Assembly (NCBI GenBank): GCA_965530755.1
Contig: CBESNA010000016.1
Coordinates: forward strand, 14,675-78,674
From: SZUA-35 sp965530755
GTDB taxonomy: Bacteria > Actinomycetota > Acidimicrobiia > Acidimicrobiales > SZUA-35
Length of the DNA: 64,000 nt
Reading direction: 5' to 3'
How positions within the stretch are numbered: the first letter of the stretch is position 1; each line of letters opens with the position of its first letter. The translations under genes and the position numbers were made by a program. Positions 57,991-64,000 of the stretch are shown piece after piece. Under the pieces are notes generated by a model. It made no database searches. It saw nothing but the letters and a program-made list of their open reading frames with translations, and was not told where the DNA came from.

Positions 57991-58367
57991 CCAACACCAA
58001 TGCCAGCGCGACAACCGACTTCGTCGCTCGTCATCGCGAGCTCCAGGAAGGCTTTCAATCCTTGAGCGAAGCGATCGGTCCGACCATGAGTGGCTTCGGG
58101 AAACTTCATCGCTCGTCGATGGAGCCTGGTGCACTCGACGGTGCGACGAAGGAGCTGATCGCGCTGGCGATCGGCATCACGTCACACTGCGACGGTTGTA
58201 TCGCCTTTCACGTGCACGACGCCATGCGCGCCGGAGCCACTCGTCCGCAGATCGAGGAAGCGATCGGTGTCGCCGTGATGATGGGAGGCGGACCAGCTGC
58301 GGTGTACGGGTCCGACGCTTTCACCGCTCTCGAGCAGTTCGAGAGCGAAGGCGTCTCGGCCGCCTGA
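57987..58367 (+). CDS. AhpD/carboxymuconolactone decarboxylase-like protein
   Basis: 126 aa helical protein with the peroxidase-related active-site CxxC in SHCDGCIAFHVHDAM, where His follows. This is the AhpD-like pattern used in peroxide or disulfide reduction. The rest (LDGATKELIALAIGI, ATRPQIEEAIGVAVMMGGGP) matches CMD family helices. It overlaps the CBS gene by 4 bases and abuts the convergent USP gene with no gap. Confidence 0.9.
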   Translation: MTNTNASATTDFVARHRELQEGFQSLSEAIGPTMSGFGKLHRSSMEPGALDGATKELIALAIGITSHCDGCIAFHVHDAMRAGATRPQIEEAIGVAVMMGGGPAAVYGSDAFTALEQFESEGVSAA

Positions 58368-58811
58368 TCACGGCCTGACCACGAGGACGCTGCACGGGGC
58401 TTCGTGCAGCACCCTCGTGGATGTGCTCCCGTGCCGGAGACGATCGATCGCGCCCTCGCCGCGGGACCCGACGACGATCATGTCGGCCTCGACTTCTTCG
58501 GCCCTCCGCAGAATCGCGTCCGCTGGGTGCATCCGCATCTCGCGGGCCGTGTGCTCGACACCGCGAGCTGCCAGCAGCGAACTCGCCGGGTCCAGCGACG
58601 CCCGAGCAAGCAGGTCGCCGGTGAGCTGATCGCGAAACTCGTCCGGCAGCTCACGGTCGAGCCGGCTGAGTTCGGCGGGCGTGAGCGCCTCGTAGGCATT
58701 CACGACATGGACGACGCCTTCGGGCGCCAGGCAGGCGAGATGGCCGGCCATTTTCACGGCGGCGGTGGCATCGGGAGAGCCGTCGGTACCGACGACGATT
58801 GAAGCAAACAC
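58368..58811 (-). CDS. Universal stress protein
   Basis: 147 aa single USP domain: SIVVGTDGSPDATAAVKMAGHLA at the start and ATP motif GSRGEGAIDRLRHGSTSTRV. Conventional length. The ATG has no strong ribosome-binding site within 15 bases (AAAGGA lies 17 bases upstream). Convergent with the AhpD-like gene. Confidence 0.94.
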   Translation of the reverse strand: MFASIVVGTDGSPDATAAVKMAGHLACLAPEGVVHVVNAYEALTPAELSRLDRELPDEFRDQLTGDLLARASLDPASSLLAARGVEHTAREMRMHPADAILRRAEEVEADMIVVGSRGEGAIDRLRHGSTSTRVLHEAPCSVLVVRP

Positions 58812-58887
58812 GGGATGTCCTTTGCGGTGTTCTGCGGCGCTGGAAGCGCCGACGATGAGAAAGATCAGTTGCGAGATTCGAAGTGAG

Positions 58888-59766
58888 TCATGGCGTCAGT
58901 TCGGCCTCGTCCGGCGCCCGGGTGGTCACCACAAGAACCGGATGAGTGTTGGCGGCGACGAGCCCCATTGCAGTTGACCCGAGCATGCGGCGCGGCAGCC
59001 CGGACGCACCGTGACTACCGACCACGATGGGCCCTCCCCCGCGACGATGCACGGCGGCGAGCACACCTTCGACGGGGTCATCGGCGTGAACGACCTCCCA
59101 TCCGGCGGGCTGCCCCGCGTCGGCCAACCGTCGTACAACGCCCTGGAGATACCCGCTCTCCGAGACCTGCTCACCCGCATGTCGAAGTCGGGCAACATGG
59201 GCCGAGGTTGCCCCATCGACCACCTGAACAAGCTCGAGCCGCTGATCGAGTGAGCGGGCGAAGGAGCATGCAGCGTCGATGGCGCGTTCGGCAGTCGGGG
59301 AACCGTCGAGTGCGACGTTGACTGGCCCGAACACGTGCTCGGAATCGGCATCGGGACCGATGATGAGTGCCGCGCCGACAGCGCGGAGGATGCGCTCAGC
59401 CGTCGACCCGGTGGGCCGACGATCGACTTGGTCGGAACTCATGACCACGAGGGCCGTTGGCGGGGTCACGGCTTCGACGGATTCCGCAACATCCTCGCCG
59501 GCCACGAGGGTGGATCCGACCATGACCTCTGGATGCTGGTGCTCGAATGCTGCTCGAATCTGTTCGAGGCGATCGTTCCCCACGACGTCACCTTCGGATC
59601 GGACGTGCATGATGCGCACCGGGACTCCCCAACGCGCCGCAAGGATCGCCGCCACGGCAAGGGACCGCTCGTAGCGTTCCATGCCACCGATGGGCACAGC
59701 GATCTCGGTGACCTGGTCGAACTCGCCGATCAGGCACGGGGCGGTACTCGCAGTTGTCTCGTTCAT
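58888..59766 (-). CDS. Tandem universal stress protein
   Basis: 292 aa, two USP domains. The N-terminal domain (IAVPIGGMERYERSLAVAAIL) has a degenerate nucleotide motif (MSSDQVDRRPTGSTAERI), while the C-terminal domain (VNVALDGSPTAERAIDAAC) carries the intact ATP motif GSHGASGLPRRMLGSTAMGLV. The start overlaps the stop of the upstream flavodoxin gene by 4 bases. Confidence 0.93.
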   Translation of the reverse strand: MNETTASTAPCLIGEFDQVTEIAVPIGGMERYERSLAVAAILAARWGVPVRIMHVRSEGDVVGNDRLEQIRAAFEHQHPEVMVGSTLVAGEDVAESVEAVTPPTALVVMSSDQVDRRPTGSTAERILRAVGAALIIGPDADSEHVFGPVNVALDGSPTAERAIDAACSFARSLDQRLELVQVVDGATSAHVARLRHAGEQVSESGYLQGVVRRLADAGQPAGWEVVHADDPVEGVLAAVHRRGGGPIVVGSHGASGLPRRMLGSTAMGLVAANTHPVLVVTTRAPDEAELTP

Positions 59767-60293
59767 CGGAATCTCCTCAATCCCTTTCGAATGTGGCCCT
59801 CATCGCCGATGAGCTCGGCTGCGATCGTTGTCACCCATGCCTCGATCTCCCTCCACGGACGGGCATCCCCGCTCGGAACCCGCACCCATCGGGCCAGCCA
59901 CCGCTCGGAGAACGACAGGGTCTCGACATCGAGCCGTCCGCCGAAGAGTCGGTGCTCTCGGGCGTTGGTGAGCGAGAGCAGCGTGTCCAGTTGCTCAGGA
60001 TCCAGAGGCTCGCTCGGCGCATCATCGGCGATCGGTCCGCTACTGAAGAGCCAGCAGGGCGTCGACCCGATCACTTCGGCGTGATCGGTGATCAGGTCGA
60101 TGGCTTCGGTCTTCCAAAGGCCACGATAGATCGCACTACCGAGAACGAATCCGTCGTAGGGACGGAGGTCGAAGATCTGCTCCGGCTGAGCAACATCGAC
60201 GGTGATGCCATACCGACGGAGGGTCTTGGCGATGGCACGTCCGATCTCCGCTGTACCCCCGTGGGTGCTCGCCGGACTGACCAGGACTCGCAT
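59763..60293 (-). CDS. Flavodoxin-like protein (HemG-type)
   Basis: 176 aa flavodoxin fold: phosphate loop VSPASTHGGTAEIGRAIA, the second flavin loop GSAIYRGLW and the SSGPIADD loop. The arrangement resembles menaquinone-dependent protoporphyrinogen oxidase (HemG) and related flavodoxins. It could serve as a redox partner or in haem biosynthesis under low oxygen; no haem gene is nearby. GAGGAGGAGG precedes the ATG. Operon partner of the tandem USP gene. Confidence 0.85.
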   Translation of the reverse strand: MRVLVSPASTHGGTAEIGRAIAKTLRRYGITVDVAQPEQIFDLRPYDGFVLGSAIYRGLWKTEAIDLITDHAEVIGSTPCWLFSSGPIADDAPSEPLDPEQLDTLLSLTNAREHRLFGGRLDVETLSFSERWLARWVRVPSGDARPWREIEAWVTTIAAELIGDEGHIRKGLRRFR

Positions 60294-60428
60294 CTCGAAA
60301 CCTCCTCCTCGTGTGTTCGCTGGACAACGGTCGATCGTGAGACGACCGGCCGGTGCTCACCGGCGTCCAATGTCACCCTTTCATCGTGTGGGGTGTGCGA
60401 CCCGAAGGGCAGAGGAGAAGGTCACCGA

Positions 60429-61136
60429 TCAATCGCTCCAGTGCCGGAGCCGTTCGTCCAGTCGGGCGGCGAAGGCCGCAGCCTGGGTTCTGCGACTCAT
60501 GCCGAGCTTTGCCAGCATGTTGGAGACATAGTTCTTCACGGTCTTCTCGGCGAGGCTCATCTCGTCGGCGATCTGACGGTTCGAGTAGCCCTCACCGATA
60601 AGATCAAAGATCCGGTGCTCCTGGGGAGTGAGGGTGGACACCCGGCCCTCGTCTGTCGACTTCAGGCGACGCAGACCCATCCGCACGGTGGCCGAGTCGA
60701 GAAGCTGCGTGCCGGCTGCGACCTTTCGAATCGATTCCACCAACTCGTTGCCACGGACGCGCTTCAAGACGTACCCGGCAGCCCCGGCCAGCGCAGCGTC
60801 GATCAATGCCTGGTCGTCAGCGAAGGACGTGAGGATCAGACACTGGACGTCTGGCAGGTCGTTGCGAATCTCACGACAGATCTCGATGCCGCTGCCATCG
60901 GCCAGTCTGACGTCGAGAACCGCCACATCAGGTCGGCAGTCGCGCACGACGGCCAGCGCCTGGGCTGCGTTCGAGGCCTCGCCGATGACGTGCATGCCAT
61001 CCGTCCCGTCGATCATGTCGGCCACACCGCGTCTGACCACCTCATGGTCGTCGAGGAGGAAGACGCCGATGGAATCCTGTCCAAGGTCGGATCCGCTCCC
61101 CGCCTGGGTGTTCGGATCGTTGAGATCAGCCAACAT
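60429..61136 (-). CDS. devR: DevR/DosR-like NarL-family response regulator
   Basis: 235 aa. The receiver has the acidic pair in VFLLDDHEVVRRG, phospho-acceptor D75 in VAVLDVRL, CLILTS and K125 in AGYVLKRV. The LuxR-type helix-turn-helix reads YSNRQIADEMSLAEKTVKNY, then SNMLAKLGMSRRTQAAAFA, nearly the same as mycobacterial DevR, whose DNA contacts (Lys179, Lys182, Asn183) correspond to K198, K201 and N202 here. An N-terminal extension of about 20 residues is extra. AAGGAG precedes the ATG. It overlaps the stop of the tandem USP gene by 11 bases. It should bind the DosR-like boxes in this island. Confidence 0.94.
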   Translation of the reverse strand: MLADLNDPNTQAGSGSDLGQDSIGVFLLDDHEVVRRGVADMIDGTDGMHVIGEASNAAQALAVVRDCRPDVAVLDVRLADGSGIEICREIRNDLPDVQCLILTSFADDQALIDAALAGAAGYVLKRVRGNELVESIRKVAAGTQLLDSATVRMGLRRLKSTDEGRVSTLTPQEHRIFDLIGEGYSNRQIADEMSLAEKTVKNYVSNMLAKLGMSRRTQAAAFAARLDERLRHWSD

Positions 61137-62082
61137 GTCGGACTCCTTCGTTCAATCCTGGTGGCGGCGGTACGAGCACGAGGACCGCATGGGCGCCATG
61201 GGCCAGGGCATCCGCCGGGGAGTCGAGCAGCATTGCTGCCACACCCTGCTCCGAGCGGGTGCCGACCACGATCATCGATGCCTCCGTTGTGTCGAGAACT
61301 TCGAACGGGGCGCCGATCGACAGGTGACGGCGCGTCGTACGAGTCCACGCTTCTTCCTCGGCCACGACGCGATCCACGACCGCATCGAGGAAACCGGCGC
61401 TTGCCGAGCGCACTCGCTCGAGCTCGGCGCTCGTGAGCGTTCTGGCGAGCGGCTCGGTCATCCAGGCGAAGTGGATGTCGATGATCGCCTCTACGGGTGT
61501 GGACTGCAGCGCCCACCGGAGTGCAGCAATGCTGGAAGCCGAGCCGTCAACACCGACGGTCACTTCCTGAACGGGGGCACGAGGGTCGATTGCGCTCGGA
61601 ACGATCGCCACGGGCACCGTCGCATGGTGCGCACAGTGTGCACTCGTCGACCCGAGAATCGATCCGACGATCGCTCCCCGCCCTCTCGAACCGACCACCA
61701 ACAGACGAGCGCCGGTCGACAGCTCCACGAGCGTGGGGCCGGCCTCGCCACGCAGGACAACCGTGCGAGGCGCCTCCGCGCTGCCGTGCGCTGCATCCGC
61801 TCCCGGCGACGCTTCCTCGTCGAGGGCCACCGCCAGTGCGGCCCGGAGTCGCTCCGACGCTGCATGCTCGCTGCGACGAACCTTGGTGACATCCCACCTT
61901 CGATGATCCCAACAGCCGACGACCACCAGCGGACCGATGGCCCCGGTGTGATGTCGCGCCCACTCCAACGCGACATGCCCGGCCGAAGAAGCATCGAAGC
62001 CGACAACGACGCTGCCGGCGACCGGAGGCGCGGAGGGATCAGGGTGCGTGGTCATCGCTCTCACCGTCTCGCTGATGGCCAT
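61126..62082 (-). CDS. Tandem universal stress protein
   Basis: 318 aa, two USP domains. The N-terminal domain (VVVGFDASSAGHVALEWAR) has the full ATP motif GSRGRGAIVGSILGSTSAH; the second (VTVGVDGSASSIAALRWAL) is degenerate (GTRSEQGVAAMLLDSPAD). ATG 62082 was chosen; it has GAGGAG about 10 bases upstream, and an ATG at 62055 is an alternative. It lies directly upstream of the DevR-like gene (11-base overlap), so the two are one operon. Confidence 0.9.
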   Translation of the reverse strand: MAISETVRAMTTHPDPSAPPVAGSVVVGFDASSAGHVALEWARHHTGAIGPLVVVGCWDHRRWDVTKVRRSEHAASERLRAALAVALDEEASPGADAAHGSAEAPRTVVLRGEAGPTLVELSTGARLLVVGSRGRGAIVGSILGSTSAHCAHHATVPVAIVPSAIDPRAPVQEVTVGVDGSASSIAALRWALQSTPVEAIIDIHFAWMTEPLARTLTSAELERVRSASAGFLDAVVDRVVAEEEAWTRTTRRHLSIGAPFEVLDTTEASMIVVGTRSEQGVAAMLLDSPADALAHGAHAVLVLVPPPPGLNEGVRHVG

Positions 62083-62177
62083 CCTCCTACATCTCCTCGC
62101 TTCCCGCGGGATCCACATTTGATGATCTAACGCGGCGTGCCTCGTGTGTAGGGCAAGAGGTCCTCTCTCGAGGTTGC

Positions 62178-62191
62178 GGGTCCAAAGCCCC
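62178..62191. promoter_or_regulatory. DosR-box-like site (GGGTCCAAAGCCCC)
   Basis: 11 of 14 positions agree with the mycobacterial consensus GGGACTWWAGTCCC. The centre is 42.5 bases from the ATG at 62227, the same distance as the site before the kinase gene at 47154. The divergent tandem USP/devR operon starts 96 bases away on the other side. Confidence 0.6.
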
Positions 62192-62226
62192 TGGCGGAGA
62201 GGCACGCCAAGGAATGGAATACGCAC

Positions 62227-62799
62227 ATGACCTCCAACGATCCCGTGCTCCTCGGCGATGAGCCAACGAATCCAGACGGCGGGTTCGTCGTGGTCGGCAT
62301 CGACGGCTCAGACGAATCGATCCATGCCCTGGCGTGGGCTGCCGATCACGCCGCCCGTCAGAACCTCGAGATCGAGGTCGTGACAGTGTGGAGCTTCCCT
62401 GCGGTGAGCATCGAGCTCCCGTCCACGGGCCGCGTGCTCCATCGACACGCGTTGGAGATGGCCCGCCACGCCGTGGCGCTGGTCGCTGCTGATCGCGCAT
62501 CAGCCGGCCTGGCCATGCCGGAGGTCAACGTCGAGGCGTATCTCTCACAACCGGCCGAACGTCTGGTCTTGGCCAGCCGAGAGGCTTCGTTGCTCGTCGT
62601 CGGTCGTGGCAAACGCTCGATGCTCGGCTCGACCAGCCGAGCGGTCACCCATCACGCCACCTGCCCGGTCGCCGTCATCCCCTCGCCGGCCACCGACGAT
62701 CCACCCACGTCCCTGACCAGGCAACTCGCGGCCGAGCATCCCAACGTCACCGCAGCCATCGAGGCCGTGTCCCAACACCTCTCCGCGATGGGCATCTGA
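62227..62799 (+). CDS. Universal stress protein
   Basis: 190 aa with one USP domain (VVVGIDGSDESIHALAWAADHAARQ; GRGKRSMLGSTSRAVTHH) and a C-terminal extension of about 35 residues (TSLTRQLAAEHPNVTAAIEAV). It is controlled by a DosR-box-like site 42.5 bases upstream. AAGGAA about 15 bases before the ATG could act as ribosome-binding site. The following USP gene begins 44 bases later, so they are probably cotranscribed. Confidence 0.93.
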   Translation: MTSNDPVLLGDEPTNPDGGFVVVGIDGSDESIHALAWAADHAARQNLEIEVVTVWSFPAVSIELPSTGRVLHRHALEMARHAVALVAADRASAGLAMPEVNVEAYLSQPAERLVLASREASLLVVGRGKRSMLGSTSRAVTHHATCPVAVIPSPATDDPPTSLTRQLAAEHPNVTAAIEAVSQHLSAMGI

Positions 62800-62842
62800 A
62801 GCAGCGGTGGCGAGACCGAAAAGAACGAACGCGAGGATTCCC

Positions 62843-63616
62843 ATGACTGGCCGATCGCCATCATCTGCCACCGTCCTGGCCTGCTGGGACCCTGCGGCCG
62901 ACTACTCCCCAGCAGTGTCATGGGCGGCCAGAACGGCGCGCGCACAGCATCAGCGCCTCGTCCTCTACTCGTCGTTCGCGAAGCTACGGGAAACGCTGCC
63001 ACCAGAGGCCTACCTCGAAGCTCGCCGAAAGCACGAGGCTCGGGTGCAGGCGTTCATCGAGCAGACCAGAGCCACCGGGGTCGAAGCCCACGCGGTATTC
63101 AGCAACGATGACATCAGGGTGGACGTCTTCGACACCGCCGTCCGCTGGGGATCCGAGCTGCTCGTGGCAGGAGTCGGGGGAGGGTCGTCCAGGACGGGCT
63201 TCTTGCACCTCGGCAGCGTCACCGAGTTCCTCGCCCGCCACACCGATCGACCGCTGGTGATCATCCGATCCCCGTTCGATGAGCACGATCATCTCGCCGT
63301 CCTCGTGGACGGAACCGCTGACGGGGTGGCAGCCGTCCGGTGGGCGGCGGCGCACGCCAACGCAACAGGAAGCGAGGTCTCACCGGTGGTGATCGACGCC
63401 GGCGCCGCAGCCACGAGCCAGCTGGCAACCGCCGCCGAGGCAGAAGGCGCGACGCTTCTCGTGGTCGGTGCACCGGCAGTTCGTGAGCGGCTCGGACGCC
63501 GCGTGGGCGGAACAGCGCTGAGGATCCTCCACGGCACCGACCGCTCGATTGCGATCGTCCCCCATGCCCGCCACATCGCGGCGCCAGACCACAAGAACGA
63601 CTCGAGGGCAGATTGA
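62843..63616 (+). CDS. Tandem universal stress protein
   Basis: 257 aa, two USP domains in shortened form. The first (ATVLACWDPAADYSPAVSWAA) keeps a Gly-rich GVGGGSSRTGFLHLGSV motif; the second (LAVLVDGTADGVAAVRWAAAHA) ends with GGTALRILHG. Ribosome-binding site GAGG before ATG 62843; the longer GTG-started reading has none. It follows the USP gene by 43 bases. Confidence 0.88.
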   Translation: MTGRSPSSATVLACWDPAADYSPAVSWAARTARAQHQRLVLYSSFAKLRETLPPEAYLEARRKHEARVQAFIEQTRATGVEAHAVFSNDDIRVDVFDTAVRWGSELLVAGVGGGSSRTGFLHLGSVTEFLARHTDRPLVIIRSPFDEHDHLAVLVDGTADGVAAVRWAAAHANATGSEVSPVVIDAGAAATSQLATAAEAEGATLLVVGAPAVRERLGRRVGGTALRILHGTDRSIAIVPHARHIAAPDHKNDSRAD

Positions 63617-63718
63617 TGTTCGGCGACAATGTGTCGGACGAGGACACGGCCGCTGCCGCCGCCGAGTGACGTTCGACCCTGTTTCGAGCCGTGGCAATCC
63701 TCGATCCTGGGAGCCGTG

Positions 63719-63970
63719 ATGGCCGAACGAACGAAGTCTGACAGCCTCGAGATCGTGATGGCCGCAGTCGCATCGGTGGCCCCCGAGGCCGAGGAGGAAC
63801 TCCCAGATCTCGACCATGCTGCCGATCTGTTCGAGTCGCTGGGTCTCGATTCGATGGACCATCTCAGCGTGATGACCGAGATTGCGGAGCGCACCGGTAT
63901 CGAGATTCCCGAGCGCGAGTACGGCCAACTACGCAGCCTCGACGCCCTGGCCCAACGCATCGTCACTTGA
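63719..63970 (+). CDS. Acyl carrier protein
   Basis: 83 aa, acidic. The phosphopantetheine site is LGLDSMDHL, with the attachment Ser, and IEIPEREYGQLRSL forms the third helix, the ACP pattern. ATG 63719 has a GGGAG ribosome-binding site. No fatty-acid or polyketide synthase gene is near, so it is an orphan ACP in a stress island. The stop codon lies in a tandem repeat that continues to the window end. Confidence 0.9.
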   Translation: MAERTKSDSLEIVMAAVASVAPEAEEELPDLDHAADLFESLGLDSMDHLSVMTEIAERTGIEIPEREYGQLRSLDALAQRIVT

Positions 63971-64000
63971 GGCACAGAGTCACTTGAGGCACAGAGTCAC
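63962..64000. repeat. 17-base tandem repeat across the ACP stop, running off the window
   Basis: GTCACTTGAGGCACAGA occurs at 63962-63978 and 63979-63995, followed by GTCAC at the window end, so more copies may follow. The ACP stop codon lies in the first unit. It has the same form as the stop-spanning repeats at 10.19 and 45.26 kb. Confidence 0.85.

Noticed and set aside
60390..60403. A weak DosR-like site (minus strand GGGTCGCACACCCC) upstream of the flavodoxin gene
   Set aside because: Only 8 of 14 consensus positions match and it lies about 100 bases from the start.
63616..63669. A 17-codon frame between the tandem USP and ACP genes
   Set aside because: Too short, Ala/Asp-rich, and lacking a ribosome-binding site of its own.

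Overview
The window is high-GC actinobacterial chromosome. The gene families (flagellar export genes with FliW/CsrA, a homogentisate pathway, a SigB/SpoIIE partner-switching module, a DosR-like regulator with many universal stress proteins) suggest a motile, aerobic Acidimicrobiia-type actinobacterium such as an Ilumatobacter relative. That placement is inferred from gene content; no rRNA or other marker is present. No tRNA, rRNA, CRISPR array, transposase or phage gene was recognised.

Layout. 0-5.1 kb: end of a flagellar operon (flhB end, flhA, an flhF without a recognisable GTPase P-loop, a small membrane protein, fliW, csrA), followed on the other strand by an M15 peptidase. 5.9-10.1 kb: nhaA, a secreted metallophosphatase and a DrrAB-type ABC exporter. 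10.2-14.3 kb: tyrosine/homogentisate catabolism (hpd-fahA-hmgA) divergent from an Lrp/AsnC regulator. 14.4-17.4 kb: DUF3052 protein, unknown proteins and a YtrA-type GntR regulator. 17.5-25.2 kb: a polyol-type ABC importer divergent from a mannitol-dehydrogenase-family enzyme, a DeoR regulator and an inositol-monophosphatase-family protein. 25.2-44.2 kb: a general-stress island. A five-gene operon carries an eRF1-like protein, MscS, an RsbW-type kinase, a SigB/SigF-type sigma factor and a phosphotransferase; around it lie STAS and GAF-SpoIIE-HATPase regulators, a broken dps, CsbD, hemerythrin, DUF1206 and DUF2254 proteins, and a fusion of an RsbW-type ATPase to a flavoprotein. 44.2-64 kb: a dormancy/hypoxia-like island. 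It has a PAS histidine kinase with a DevS-type HisKA_3 motif, a DevR/DosR-like response regulator, seven universal-stress-protein genes (ten domains), two fucose-isomerase-family proteins, a PfkB kinase plus class I aldolase, an acyl-CoA synthetase with pyruvate-dehydrogenase-type E1alpha/E1beta/E2, a GNAT acetyltransferase, a CBS protein, an AhpD-like protein, a flavodoxin and an acyl carrier protein.

Regulation read from the DNA. Between 29 and 44 kb about a dozen starts are preceded by a shared pattern, GTTT (or GGTT), 15-16 bases, then GGGNAN. It resembles SigB/SigF promoters and includes the promoter of the sigma-factor operon itself, so the sigma factor probably controls itself and this island. 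In the 44-64 kb island, DosR-box-like 14-mers (for example GGGTCCAAAGCCCC) precede the kinase/aldolase operon, a universal stress gene and the acyl-CoA synthetase/dehydrogenase operon; the first two have the same 42.5-base spacing from box centre to start codon. Several other genes have a -10 hexamer (TANNNT) 6-7 bases before the start codon and no Shine-Dalgarno sequence, which suggests frequent leaderless transcripts.

Most unusual items: the RsbW-ATPase/flavoprotein fusion (40343-41896), whose flavoprotein half lacks the redox cysteines and the catalytic His-Glu of its family; the coherent stress-promoter set; the DosR-like circuit attached to paired isomerase/USP modules; and the degenerate FlhF.
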